From NCBI GenBank assembly GCA_920105625.2, contig OV050032.1, positions 77,171,879 to 77,235,878 of the forward strand: DNA of 64,000 nucleotides, in the 5' to 3' direction. Positions 1-14,339 of the stretch are shown one piece after another (the stretch's first letter is position 1; every line of letters starts with the position of its first letter). Source of the DNA: Clusia tigrina. Its lineage: Eukaryota; Arthropoda; Insecta; Diptera; Clusiidae. Position numbers and translations under genes: made by a program. The notes beneath the pieces are model-generated. The model searched no databases. It had not been told where the DNA came from and was given only the letters and a program-made list of their open reading frames with translations.

Positions 1-3000
1 TGACGCTCCAGTAAAAACTTACAAGCATTTGTATGTTGCAAACTTTGAATGGTGTAGGACGTACCGTATAGAAGTTAGGGCCATTTGAAGTTTTCTCAGT
101 GTTTGATTTGGGACTCAAGGGTAGCATAGCTTTGAGCGATAGCTTAAATTGGCAAGAGGCTCGAGTACTTTATTGTTACAAAATTTCAAGGTTTTATGAC
201 GCTCCAGTAAAAAGTTACAAGCATTTGTATATTCCAAACTTTGATAGGTGTAGGACGTACCGTATAGAAGTTAGGGCCATTTGAAGTTTTATCAGTGTTT
301 GATTTGGGACTCAAGGGTAGCATAGCTTTGAGCGATAGCTTTAATTGACGAGAGGCTCGAGTACTTTATTGTTACAAAATTTCAAGGTTTTGTGACGCTC
401 CAGTAAAAAGTTACAAGCATTTGTATGTTGCAAACTTTGGTAGGTGTAGGACGTACCGTATAGAAGTTAGGGCCATTTGAAGTTTTCTCAGTGTTTGATT
501 TGGGACTCAAGGGTAGCATAGCTTTGAGCGATAGCTTAAATAGACAAGAAGCTCGAGTAATTTATAGTTACAAAATTTCAAGGTTTTATGACGCTCCAGT
601 AAAAACTTACAAGCATTTGTATGTTGCAAACTTTCATACGTGTAGGACGTACCGTATACAAGTTAGGGCCATTTGAAGTTTTCTCAGTGTTTGATTTGGG
701 ACTCAAGGATAGCATAGCTTTGAGCGATAGATTAAATTGGCAAGAGGCTCGAGTACTTTATTGTTACAAAATTTCAAGGTTTTATGACGTTCCAGTAAAA
801 AGTTACAAGCATTTGTATGTTGCAAACTTTGATAGGTGTAGGACGTACCGTATACAAGTTAGGGCCATTTGAAGTTTTATCAGTGTTTGATTTGGGACTC
901 AAGGGTAGCATAGCTTTGAGCGATAGATTAAATTGACAAGAGGCTCGAGTACTTTATTGTTACAAAATTTCAAGGTTTTATGACGCTCCAGTAAAAACTT
1001 ACAAGCATTTGTATGTTGCAAACTTTCATACGTGTAGGACGTACCGTATAGAAGTTAGGGCCATTTGAAGCTTTATCAGTGTTTGATTTGGGACTCAAGG
1101 GTAGCATAGCTTTGAGCGATAGCTTAAATTGACAAGAGGCTCGAGTACTTTATTGTTACAAAATTTCAAGGTTTTCTGACGCTCCAGTAAAAAGTTACAA
1201 GCATTTGTATGTTGCAAACTTTGATAGGTGTAGGACGTACCGTATAGAAGTTAGGGCCATTTGAAGTTTTATCAGTGTTTGATTTGGGACTCAAGGGTAG
1301 CATAGCTTTGAGCGATAGCTTAAATAGACAAGAGGCTCGAGTAATTTATAGTTACAACATTTCAAGGTTTTATGACGCTCCAGTAAAAAGTTACAAGCAT
1401 TTGTATGTTGCAAACTTTGATAGGTGTAGGACGTACCGTATACAAGTTAGGGCCATTTGAAGTTTTCTCAGTGTTTGATTTGGGACTCAAGGGTAGCATA
1501 GCTTTGAGCGATAGCTTAAATTGGGAAGAGGCTCGAGTACTTTATTGTTACAAAATTTCAAGGTTTTATGACGCTCCAGTAAAAAGTTACAAGCATTTGT
1601 ATATTGCAAACTTTGATAGGTGTAGGACGTACCGTATAGAAGTTAGGGCCATTTGAAGTTTTATCAGTGTTTGATTTGGGACTCAAGGGTAGCATAGCTT
1701 TGAGCGATAGCTTTAATTTACAAGAGGCTCGAGTACTTTATTGTTACAAAATTTCAAGGTTTTATGACGCTCCAGTAAAAAGTTACAAGCATTTGTATGT
1801 TGCAAACTTTGATAGGTGTAGGACGTACCGTATAGAAGTTAGGGCCATTTGAAGTTTTATCAGTGTTTGATTTGGGACTCAAGGGTAGCATAGCTTTGAG
1901 CGATAGCTTTAATTGACAAGAGGCTCGAGTACTTTATTGTTACAAAATTTCAAGGTTTTGTGACGCTCCAGTAAAAAGTTACATACATTTGTATGTTGCA
2001 AACTTTCATACGTGTAGGACGTACCGTATAGAAGTTAGGGCCATTTGAAGTTTTCTCAGTGTTTTGATTTGGGACTCAAGGGTAGCATAGATTTGAGCGA
2101 TAGCTTTAATTGGCAAGAGGCTCGAGTACTTTATTGTTACAAAATTACAAGGTTTTATGACGCTCCAGTAAAAAGTTACAAGCATTTGTATGTTGCAAAC
2201 TTTGATAGGTGTAGGGCGTACCGTATAGAAGTTAGGGCCATTTGAAGTTTTCTCAGTGTTTGATCTGGGACTCAAGGGTAGCATAGCTTTGAGCGATAGC
2301 TTAAATAGACAAGAGGCTCGAGTAATTTATAGTTACAAAATTTCAAGGTTTTATGACGCTCCAGTAAAAACTTACAAGCATTTGTATATTGCAAACTTTG
2401 AATGGTGTAGGACGTACCGTATACAAGTTAGGGCCATTTGAAGTTTTCTCAGTGTTTGATTTGGGACTCAAGGGTAGCATAGCTTTGAGCGATAGCTTAA
2501 ATTGGGAAGAGGCTCGAGTACTTTATTGTTACAAAATTTCAAGGTTTTATGACGCTCCAGTAAAAAGTTACAAGCATTTGTATATTGCAAACTTTGATAG
2601 GTGTAGGACGTACCGTATAGAAGTTAGGGCCATTTGAAGTTTTATCAGTGTTTGATTTGGGACTCAAGGGTAGCATAGCTTTGAGCGATAGCTTTAATTT
2701 ACAAGAGGCTCGAGTACTTTATTGTTACAAAATTTCAAGGTTTTGTGACGCTCCAGTAAAAAGTTACAAGCATTTGTATGTTGCAAACTTTGATAGGTGT
2801 AGGGCGTACCGTATATGAGTTAGGGCCATTTGAAGTTTTATCAGTGTTTGATTTGGGACTCAAGGGTAGCATAGCTTTGAGCGATAGCTTTAATTGGCAA
2901 GAGGCTCGAGAAATTTATTGTTACAAAATTTCAAGGTTTTATGACGCTCCAGTAAAAAGTTACAAGCATTTGTATGTTGCAAACTTTGATAGGTGTAGGA

Positions 3001-3225
3001 CGTACCGTATAGAAGTTAGGGCCGTTTGAAGTTTTATCAGTGTTTGATTTGGGACTCAAGGGTAGCATAGCTTTGAGCGATAGCTTTAATTGACAAGAGG
3101 TTCGAGTACTTTATTGTTACAAAATTTCAAGGTTTTGTGACGCTCCAGTAAAAAGTTACAAGCATTTGTAAATTGCAAACTTTCATACGTGTAGGACGTA
3201 CCGTATAGAAGTTAGGGCCATTTGA
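1..3225 (+). repeat. Higher-order repeat, 4,314-bp shift, first copy (partial)
   Basis: This stretch of about 16.5 monomers is nearly identical to 4,315-7,539, offset exactly 4,314 bp (22 monomers). Shared private variants include TATATTCCAAAC, the unit with an extra T (GTGTTTTGATTTGG at 2,061), GTATATGAGTTAGG at 2,810 and TTTGTAAATTGC at 3,167. Only a few mismatches were seen (for example CAAGCATT at 415 against CAATCATT at 4,729, and a Q/E-type change at 657). It probably extends left of the window. Confidence 0.85.
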
Positions 3226-4314
3226 AATTTTCTCAGTGTTTGATCTGGGACTCAAGGGTAGCATAGCTTTGAGCGATAGCTTAAATAGACAAGAGGCTCG
3301 AGTAATTTATAGTTACAAAATTTCAAGGTTTTATGACGCTCCAGTAAAAACTTACAAGCATTTGTATATTGCAAACTTTGAATGGTGTAGGACGTACCGT
3401 ATAGAAGTTAGGGCCATTTGAAGTTTTCTCAGTGTTTGATTTGGGACTCAAGGGTAGCATAGCTTTGAGCGATAGCTTAAATTGGGAAGAGGCTCGAGTA
3501 CTTTATTGTTACAAAATTTCAAGGTTTTATGACGCTCCAGTAAAAAGTTACAAGCATTTGTATATTGCAAACTTTGATAGGTGTAGGACGTACCGTATAG
3601 AAGTTAGGGCCATTTGAAGTTTTATCAGTGTTTGATTTGGGACTCAAGGGTAGCATAGCTTTGAGCGATAGCTTTAATTTACAAGAGGCTCGAGTACTTT
3701 ATTGTTACAAAATTTCAAGGTTTTATGACGCTCCAGTAAAAAGTTACAAGCATTTGTATGTTGCAAACTTTGATAGCTGTAGGACGTACCGTATAGAAGT
3801 TAGGGCCATTTGAAGTTTTATCAGTGTTTGATTTGGGACTCAAGGGTAGCATAGCTTTGAGCGATAGCTTTAATTGACAAGAGGCTCGAGTACTTTATTG
3901 TTACAAAATTTCAAGGTTTTGTGACGCTCCAGTAAAAAGTTACATACATTTGTATGTTGCAAACTTTCATACGTGTAGGACGTACCGTATAGAAGTTAGG
4001 GCCATTTGAAGTTTTCTCAGTGTTTTGATTTGGGACTCAAGGGTAGCATAGATTTGAGCGATAGCTTTAATTGGCAAGAGGCTCGAGTACTTTATTGTTA
4101 CAAAATTACAAGGTTTTATGACGCTCCAGTAAAAAGTTACAAGCATTTGTATGTTGCAAACTTTGATAGGTGTAGGACGTACCGTATAGAAGTTTGGGCC
4201 ATTTGAAGTTTTCTCAGTGTTTGATCTGGGACTCAAGGGTAGCATAGCTTTGAGCGATAGCTTAAATAGACAAGAGGCTCGAGTCATTTATAGTTACAAA
4301 ATTTCAAGGTTTTA

Positions 4315-7300
4315 TGACGCTCCAGTAAAAACTTACAAGCATTTGTATGTTGCAAACTTTGAATGGTGTAGGACGTACCGTATAGAAGTTAGGGCCATTT
4401 GAAGTTTTCTCAGTGTTTGATTTGGGACTCAAGGGTAGCATAGCTTTGAGCGATAGCTTAAATTGGCAAGAGGCTCGAGTACTTTATTGTTACAAAATTT
4501 CAAGGTTTTATGACGCTCCAGTAAAAAGTTACAAGCATTTGTATATTCCAAACTTTGATAGGTGTAGGACGTACCGTATAGAAGTTAGGGCCATTTGAAG
4601 TTTTATCAGTGTTTGATTTGGGACTCAAGGGTAGCATAGCTTTGAGCGATAGCTTTAATTGACGAGAGGCTCGAGTACTTTATTGTTACAAAATTTCAAG
4701 GTTTTGTGACGCTCCAGTAAAAAGTTACAATCATTTGTATGTTGCAAACTTTGGTAGGTGTAGGACGTACCGTATAGAAGTTAGGGCCATTTGAAGTTTT
4801 CTCAGTGTTTGATTTGGGACTCAAGGGTAGCATAGCTTTGAGCGATAGCTTAAATAGACAAGAAGCTCGAGTAATTTATAGTTACAAAATTTCAAGGTTT
4901 TATGACGCTCCAGTAAAAACTTACAAGCATTTGTATGTTGCAAACTTTCACACGTGTAGGACGTACCGTATAGAAGTTAGGGCCATTTGAAGTTTTCTCA
5001 GTGTTTGATTTGGGACTCAAGGATAGCATAGCTTTGAGCGATAGATTAAATTGGCAAGAGGCTCGAGTACTTTATTGTTACAAAATTTCAAGGTTTTATG
5101 ACGTTCCAGTAAAAAGTTACAAGCATTTGTATGTTGCAAACTTTGATAGGTGTAGGACGTACCGTATACAAGTTAGGGCCATTTGAAGTTTTATCAGTGT
5201 TTGATTTGGGACTCAAGGGTAGCATAGCTTTGAGCGATAGATTAAATTGACAAGAGGCTCGAGTACTTTATTGTTACAAAATTTCAAGGTTTTATGACGC
5301 TCCAGTAAAAACTTACAAGCATTTGTATGTTGCAAACTTTCATACGTGTAGGACGTACCGTATAGAAGTTAGGGCCATTTGAAGCTTTATCAGTGTTTGA
5401 TTTGGGACTCAAGGGTAGCATAGCTTTGAGCGATAGCTTAAATTGACAAGAGGCTCGAGTACTTTATTGTTACAAAATTTCAAGGTTTTCTGACGCTCCA
5501 GTAAAAAGTTACAAGCATTTGTATGTTGCAAACTTTGATAGGTGTAGGACGTACCGTATAGAAGTTAGGGCCATTTGAAGTTTTATCAGTGTTTGATTTG
5601 GGACTCAAGGGTAGCATAGCTTTGAGCGATAGCTTAAATAGACAAGAGGCTCGAGTAATTTATAGTTACAACATTTCAAGGTTTTATGACGCTCCAGTAA
5701 AAAGTTACAAGCATTTGTATGTTGCAAACTTTGATAGGTGTAGGACGTACCGTATACAAGTTAGGGCCATTTGAAGTTTTCTCAGTGTTTGATTTGGGAC
5801 TCAAGGGTAGCATAGCTTTGAGCGATAGCTTAAATTGGGAAGAGGCTCGAGTACTTTATTGTTACAAAATTTCAAGGTTTTATGACGCTCCAGTAAAAAG
5901 TTACAAGCATTTGTATATTGCAAACTTTGATAGGTGTAGGACGTACCGTATAGAAGTTAGGGCCATTTGAAGTTTTATCAGTGTTTGATTTGGGACTCAA
6001 GGGTAGCATAGCTTTGAGCGATAGCTTTAATTTACAAGAGGCTCGAGTACTTTATTGTTACAAAATTTCAAGGTTTTATGACGCTCCAGTAAAAAGTTAC
6101 AAGCATTTGTATGTTGCAAACTTTGATAGGTGTAGGACGTACCGTATAGAAGTTAGGGCCATTTGAAGTTTTATCAGTGTTTGATTTGGGACTCAAGGGT
6201 AGCATAGCTTTGAGCGATAGCTTTAATTGACAAGAGGCTCGAGTACTTTATTGTTACAAAATTTCAAGGTTTTGTGACGCTCCAGTAAAAAGTTACATAC
6301 ATTTGTATGTTGCAAACTTTCATACGTGTAGGACGTACCGTATAGAAGTTAGGGCCATTTGAAGTTTTCTCAGTGTTTTGATTTGGGACTCAAGGGTAGC
6401 ATAGATTTGAGCGATAGCTTTAATTGGCAAGAGGCTCGAGTACTTTATTGTTACAAAATTACAAGGTTTTATGACGCTCCAGTAAAAAGTTACAAGCATT
6501 TGTATGTTGCAAACTTTGATAGGTGTAGGGCGTACCGTATAGAAGTTAGGGCCATTTGAAGTTTTCTCAGTGTTTGATCTGGGACTCAAGGGTAGCATAG
6601 CTTTGAGCGATAGCTTAAATAGACAAGAGGCTCGAGTAATTTATAGTTACAAAATTTCAAGGTTTTATGACGCTCCAGTAAAAACTTACAAGCATTTGTA
6701 TATTGCAAACTTTGAATGGTGTAGGACGTACCGTATACAAGTTAGGGTCATTTGAAGTTTTCTCAGTGTTTGATTTGGGACTCAAGGGTAGCATAGCTTT
6801 GAGCGATAGCTTAAATTGGGAAGAGGCTCGAGTACTTTATTGTTACAAAATTTCAAGGTTTTATGACGCTCCAGTAAAAAGTTACAAGCATTTGTATATT
6901 GCAAACTTTGATAGGTGTAGGACGTACCGTATAGAAGTTAGGGCCATTTGAAGTTTTATCAGTGTTTGATTTGGGACTCAAGGGTAGCATAGCTTTGAGC
7001 GATAGCTTTAATTTACAAGAGGCTCGAGTACTTTATTGTTACAAAATTTCAAGGTTTTGTGACGCTCCAGTAAAAAGTTACAAGCATTTGTATGTTGCAA
7101 ACTTTGATAGGTGTAGGACGTACCGTATATGAGTTAGGGCCATTTGAAGTTTTATCAGTGTTTGATTTGGGACTCAAGGGTAGCATAGCTTTGAGCGATA
7201 GCTTTAATTGGCAAGAGGCTCGAGAAATTTATTGTTACAAAATTTCAAGGTTCTATGACGCTCCAGTAAAAAGTTACAAGCATTTGTATGTTGCAAACTT

Positions 7301-7539
7301 TGATAGGTGTAGGACGTACCGTATAGAAGTTAGGGCCGTTTGAAGTTTTATCAGTGTTTGATTTGGGACTCAAGGGTAGCATAGCTTTGAGCGATAGCTT
7401 TAATTGACAAGAGGTTCGAGTACTTTATTGTTACAAAATTTCAAGGTTTTGTGACGCTCCAGTAAAAAGTTACAAGCATTTGTAAATTGCAAACTTTCAT
7501 ACGTGTAGGACGTACCGTATAGAAGTTAGGGCCATTTGA
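4315..7539 (+). repeat. Higher-order repeat, 4,314-bp shift, second copy
   Basis: Matches 1-3,225 as described for the first copy. The correspondence is lost at about 7,550, where the unit's variants stop matching 3,236. Part of this copy (from about 5,001) is itself repeated 3,922 bp downstream, and 6,320 to about 7,340 is repeated 1,569 bp downstream at 7,889 to about 8,910, so the array shows several overlapping amplification events rather than one simple HOR. Confidence 0.82.
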
Positions 7540-8922
7540 AGTTTTCTCAGTGTTTGATTTGGGACTCAAGGGTAGCATAGCTTTGAGCGATAGCTTAAAT
7601 AGACAAGAAGCTCGAGTAATTTATAGTTACAAAATTTCAAGGTTTTATGACGCTCCAGTAAAAAGTTACAAGCATTTGTATGTTGCAAACTTTGATAGGT
7701 GTAGGACGTACCGTATAGAAGTTAGGGCCATTTGAAGTTTTATCAGTGTTTGATTTGGGACTCAAGGGTAGCATAGCTTTGAGCGATAGCTTTAATTGAC
7801 AAGAGGCTCGAGTACTTTATTGTTACAAAATTTCAAGGTTTTGTGACGCTCCAGTAAAAAGTTACATACATTTGTATGTTGCAAACTTTCATACGTGTAG
7901 GACGTACCGTATAGAAGTTAGGGCCATTTGAAGTTTTCTCAGTGTTTTGATTTGGGACTCAAGGGTAGCATAGATTTGAGCGATAGCTTTAATTGGCAAG
8001 AGGCTCGAGTACTTTATTGTTACAAAATTACAAGGTTTTATGACGCTCCAGTAAAAAGTTACAAGCATTTGTATGTTGCAAACTTTGATAGGTGTAGGGC
8101 GTACCGTATAGAAGTTAGGGCCATTTGAAGTTTTCTCAGTGTTTGATCTGGGACTCAAGGGTAGCATAGCTTTGAGCGATAGCTTAAATAGACAAGAGGC
8201 TCGAGTAATTTATAGTTACAAAATTTCAAGGTTTTATGACGCTCCAGTAAAAACTTACAAGCATTTGTATATTGCAAACTTTGAATGGTGTAGGACGTAC
8301 CGTATAGAAGTTAGGGCCATTTGAAGTTTTCTCAGTGTTTGATTTGGGACTCAAGGGTAGCATAGCTTTGAGCGATAGCTTAAATTCGGAAGAGGCTCGA
8401 GTACTTTATTGTTACAAAATTTCAAGGTTTTATGACGCTCCAGTAAAAAGTTACAAGCATTTGTATATTGCAAACTTTGATAGGTGTAGGACGTACCGTA
8501 TAGAAGTTAGGGCCATTTGAAGTTTTATCAGTGTTTGATTTGGGACTCAAGGGTAGCATAGCTTTGAGCGATAGCTTTAATTTACAAGAGGCTCGAGTAC
8601 TTTATTGTTACAAAATTTCAAGGTTTTGTGACGCTCCAGTAAAAAGTTACAAGCATTTGTATGTTGCAAACTTTGATAGGTGTAGGACGTACCGTATATG
8701 AGTTAGGGCCATTTGAAGTTTTATCAGTGTTTGATTTGGGACTCAAGGGTAGCATAGCTTTGAGCGATAGCTTTAATTGGCAAGAGGCTCGAGAAATTTA
8801 TTGTTACAAAATTTCAAGGTTTTATGACGCTCCAGTAAAAAGTTACAAGCATTTGTATGTTGCAAACTTTGATAGGTGTAGGACGTACCGTATAGAAGTT
8901 AGGGCCGTTTGAAGTTTTATCA

Positions 8923-11460
8923 GTGTTTGATTTGGGACTCAAGGATAGCATAGCTTTGAGCGATAGATTAAATTGGCAAGAGGCTCGAGTACTTTATTGT
9001 TACAAAATTTCAAGGTTTTATGACGCTCCAGTAAAAAGTTACAAGCATTTGTATGTTGCAAACTTTGATAGGTGTAGGACGTACCGTATACAAGTTAGGG
9101 CCATTTGAAGTTTTATCAGTGTTTGATTTGGGACTCAAGGGTAGCATAGCTTTGAGCGATAGATTAAATTGACAAGAGGCTCGAGTACTTTATTGTTACA
9201 AAATTTCAAGGTTTTATGACGCTCCAGTAAAAACTTACAAGCATTTGTATGTTGCAAACTTTCATACGTGTAGGACGTACCGTATAGAAGTTAGGGCCAT
9301 TTGAAGCTTTATCAGTGTTTGATTTGGGACTCAAGGGTAGCATAGCTTTGAGCGATAGCTTAAATTGACAAGAGGCTCGAGTACTTTATTGTTACAAAAT
9401 TTCAAGGTTTTCTGACGCTCCAGTAAAAAGTTACAAGCATTTGTATGTTGCAAACTTTGATAGGTGTAGGACGTATCGTATAGAAGTTAGGGCCATTTGA
9501 AGTTTTATCAGTGTTTGATTTGGGACTCAAGGGTAGCATAGCTTTGAGCGATAGCTTAAATAGACAAGAGGCTCGAGTAATTTATAGTTACAACATTTCA
9601 AGGTTTTATGACGCTCCAGTAAAAAGTTACAAGCATTTGTATGTTGCAAACTTTGATAGGTGTAGGACGTACCGTATACAAGTTAGGGCCATTTGAAGTT
9701 TTCTCAGTGTTTGATTTGGGACTCAAGGGTAGCATAGCTTTGAGCGATAGCTTAAATTGGGAAGAGGCTCGAGTACTTTATTGTTACAAAATTTCAAGGT
9801 TTTATGACGCTCCAGTAAAAAGTTACAAGCATTTGTATGTTGCAAACTTTGATAGGTGTAGGACGTACCGTATAGAAGTTAGGGCCATTTGAAGTTTTAT
9901 CAGTGTTTGATTTGGGACTCAAGGGTAGCATAGCTTTGAGCGATAGCTTTAATTTACAAGAGGCTCGAGTACTTTATTGTTACAAAATTTCAAGGTTTTA
10001 TGACGCTCCAGTAAAAAGTTACAAGCATTTGTATGTTGCAAACTTTGATAGGTGTAGGACGTACCGTATAGAAGTTAGGGCCATTTGAAGTTTTATCAGT
10101 GTTTGATTTGGGACTCAAGGGTAGCATAGCTTTGAGCGATAGCTTTAATTGACAAGAGGCTCGAGTACTTTATTGTTACAAAATTTCAAGGTTTTGTGAC
10201 GCTCCAGTAAAAAGTTACATACATTTGTATGTTGCAAACTTTCATACGTGTAGGACGTACCGTATAGAAGTTAGGGCCATTTGAAGTTTTCTCAGTGTTT
10301 TGATTTGGGACTCAAGGGTAGCATAGATTTGAGCGATAGCTTTAATTGGCAAGAGGCTCGAGTACTTTATTGTTACAAAATTACAAGGTTTTATGACGCT
10401 CCAGTAAAAAGTTACAAGCATTTGTATGTTGCAAACTTTGATAGGTGTAGGGCGTACCGTATAGAAGTTAGGGCCATTTGAAGTTTTCTCAGTGTTTGAT
10501 CTGGGACTCAAGGGTAGCATAGCTTTGAGCGATAGCTTAAATAGACAAGAGGCTCGAGTAATTTATAGTTACAAAATTTCAAGGTTTTATGACGCTCCAG
10601 TAAAAACTTACAAGCATTTGTATATTGCAAACTTTGAATGGTGTAGGACGTACCGTATAGAAGTTAGGGCCATTTGAAGTTTTCTCAGTGTTTGATTTGG
10701 GACTCAAGGGTAGCATAGCTTTGAGCGATAGCTTAAATTGGGAAGAGGCTCGAGTACTTTATTGTTACAAAATTTCAAGGTTTTATGACGCTCCAGTAAA
10801 AAGTTACAAGCATTTGTATATTGCAAACTTTGATAGGTGTAGGACGTACCGTATAGAAGTTAGGGCCATTTGAAGTTTTATCAGTGTTTGATTTGGGACT
10901 CAAGGGTAGCATAGCTTTGAGCGATAGCTTTAATTTACAAGAGGCTCGAGTACTTTATTGTTACAAAATTTCAAGGTTTTGTGACGCTCCAGTAAAAAGT
11001 TACAAGCATTTGTATGTTGCAAACTTTGATAGGTGTAGGACGTACCGTATATAAGTTAGGGCCATTTGAAGTTTTATCAGTGTTTGATTTGGGACTCAAG
11101 GGTAGCATAGCTTTGAGCGATAGCTTTAATTGGCAAGAGGCTCGAGTAATTTATTGTTACAAAATTTCAAGGTTTTATGACGCTCCAGTAAAAAGTTACA
11201 AGCATTTGTATGTTGCAAACTTTGATAGGTGTAGGACGTACCGTATAGAAGTTAGGGCCGTTTGAAGTTTTATCAGTGTTTGATTTGGGACTCAAGGGTA
11301 GCATAGCTTTGAGCGATAGCTTTAATTGACAAGAGGTTCGAGTACTTTATTGTTACAAAATTTCAAGGTTTTGTGACGCTCCAGTAAAAAGTTACAAGCA
11401 TTTGTAAATTGCAAACTTTCATACGTGTAGGACGTACCGTATAGAAGTTAGGGCCATTTG
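8923..11460 (+). repeat. Higher-order repeat, 3,922-bp shift copy of 5,001-7,538
   Basis: Thirteen or so consecutive monomers repeat 5,001-7,538 with a constant offset of 3,922 bp (20 monomers). Shared markers are CAAGGATAGCATAG at the start, GAAGCTTTATCAG, TTACAACATTTC, the extra-T unit at 10,297, and TTTGTAAATTGC at 11,402. Position 11,050 has GTATATAAG where earlier copies have GTATATGAG, so the copy has picked up its own changes. Confidence 0.8.
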
Positions 11461-14339
11461 AAGTTTTATTAGTGTTTGATTTGGGACTCAAGGGTAGCAT
11501 AGCTTTGAGCGATAGCTTAAATGGACAAGAAGCTCGAGTAATTTATAGTTACAAAATTTCAGGGTTTTATGACGCTCCAGTAAAAACTTACAAGCATTTG
11601 TATGTTGCAAACTTTGAATGGTGTAGGACGTACCGAATAGAAATTAGGGCCATTTGAAGTTTTCTCAGTGTTTGATTTGGGACTCAAGTGTAGCATAGCT
11701 TTGAGCGATAGCTTTAATTGACAAGAGGCTCGAGTACTTTATTGTTACAAAATTTCAAGGTTTTGTGACGCTCCAGTAAAAAGTTACAAGCATTTGTATG
11801 TTGCAAACTTTGATAGGTGTAGGACGTACCGTATAGAAGTTAGGGCCATTTGAAGTTTTATCAGTGTTTGATTTGGGACTCAAGGGTAGCATAGCTTTGA
11901 GCGATAGATTAGATTGGCAAGAGGCTCTAGTACTTTATTGTTACAAAATTTCAAGGTTTTGTGACGCTCCAGTAAAAAGTTACAAGCATTTGTATGTTGC
12001 AAACTTTGATAGGTGTAGGACGTACCGTATAGAAGTTAGGGCCATTTGAAGTTTTATCAGTGTTTGATTTGGGACTCAAGGGTAGCATAGCTTTGAGCGA
12101 TAGCTTTAATTGGCAAGAGGCTCGAGTAATTTATTGTTACAAAATTTCAAGGTTTTATGACGCTCCAGTAAAAAGTTACAAGAATTTGTATGCTGCAAAC
12201 TTTGATAGGTGTAGGACGTACCGTATAGAAGTTAGGGCCATTTGAAGTTTTATCAGTGTTTTATTTGGGACTCAAGGGTAGCATAGCTTTGTGCGATAGC
12301 TTTAATTGACAAGAGGCTCGAGTACTTTATTGTTACAAAATTACAAGGTTTTATGACGCTCCAGTAAAAAGTTACAAGCATTTGTATGTTGCAAACTTTC
12401 ACACGTGTAGGACGTACCGTATAGAAGTTAGGGCCATTTGAAGTTTTCTCAGTGTTTGATTTGGGACTCAAGGATAGCATAGCTTTGAGCGATAGATTAA
12501 ATTGGCAAGAGGCTCGAGTACTTTATTGTTACAAAATTTCAAGGTTTTATGACGCTCCAGTAAAAAGTTACAAGCATTTGTATGTTGCAAACTTTGATAG
12601 GTGTAGGACGTACCGTATAGAAGTTAGGGCCATTTGAAGTTTTATCAGTGTCTGATTTGGGACTCAAGGATAGCATAGCTTTGAGCGATAGATTAAATTG
12701 ACAAGAGGCTCGAGTACTTTATTGTTACAAAATTTCAAGGTTATATGACGCTCCAGTAAAAACTTACAAGCATTTGTATGTTGCAAACTTTCATACGTGT
12801 GGACGTACCGTATAGAAGTTAGGGCCATTTGAAGCTTTTTCAGTGTTTGATTTGGGACTCAAGGGTAGCATAGCTTTGAGCGATAGCTTAAATTGACAAG
12901 AGGCTCGAGTACTTTATTGTTACAAAATTTCAAGGTTTTCTTACGCTCCAGTAAAAAGTTACAAGCATTTGTATGTTGCAAACTTTGATAGGTGTAGGAC
13001 GTACAGTATAGACGTTAGGGCCATTTGAAGTTTTATCAGTGTTTGATTTGGGACTCAAGGGAAGCATAGCTTTGAGCGATAGCCTAAATAGACAAGAGGC
13101 TCGAGTAATTTATAGTTACAACATTTCAAGGTTTTATGACGCTCCAGTAAAAAGTTACAAGCATTTGTATGTTGCAAACTTTGATAGGTGTAGGACGTAC
13201 CGTATACAAGTTAGGGCCATTTGAAGTTTTCTCAGTGTTTGATTTGGGACTCAAGGGTAGCATAGCTTTGAGCGATAGATTAGATTGGCAAGAGGCTCGA
13301 GTACTTTATTGTTACAAAATTTCAAGGTTTTATGACGCTCCAGTGAAAAGTTACAAGCATTTGTATGTTGCAAACTTTCATACGTGTAGGACGTACCGTA
13401 TAGAAGTTAGGGCCATTTGAAGTTTTATCAGTGTCTGATTTGGGACTCAAGGGTAGCATAGCTTTGAGCGATAGCTTAAATTGACATGAGGCTCGAGTAC
13501 TTTATTGTTACAAAATTTCAAGGTTTTATGACGCTCCAGTAAAAACTTACAAGCATTTGTATGTTGCAAACTTTCATACGTGTAGGACGTACCGTATAGA
13601 AGTTAGGGCCATTTGAAGTTTTCTCAGTGTTTGATTTGGGACTCAAGGGTAGCATAGCTTTGAGCGATAGCTTAAATAGACAAGAGGCTTGAGTAATTTA
13701 TAGTTGCAAAATTTCAAGGTTTTATGACGCTCCAGTAAAAAGTTACAATCATTTGTATGTTGCAAACTTTCATACGTGTAGGACGTACCGTATAGAAGTT
13801 AGGGCCATTTGAAGTTTTATCAGTGTCTGATTTGGGACTCAAGGGTAGCATAGCTTTGAGCGATAGCTTAAATTGACATGAGGCTCGAGTACTTTATTGT
13901 TACAAAATTTCAAGGTTTTATGACGCTCCAGTAAAAAGTTACAAGCATTTGTATATTGCAAACTTTGAATGGTGTAGGACGTACCGTATAGAAGTTAGGG
14001 CCATTTGAAGTTTTATCAGTGTTTGATTTGGGACTCAAGGGTAGCATAGCTTTGAGCGATAGCTTTAATTGACAAGAGGCTCGAGTACTTTATTGTTACA
14101 AAATTTTGAGGTTTCGTGACGCTCCAGTAAAAAGTTACAAGCATTTGTATATTGCAAACTTTCATACGTGTAGGACGTACCGTATACAAGTTAGAGCCAT
14201 TTGAAGTTTTATCAGTGTTTGATTTGGGACTCAAGGGTAGCATAGCTTTGAGCGATAGCTTTAATTGACAAGAGGCTCCAGTACTTTATTGTTACAAAAT
14301 TTCAAGGTTTTGTGACGCTCCAGTAAAAAGTTACAAGCA

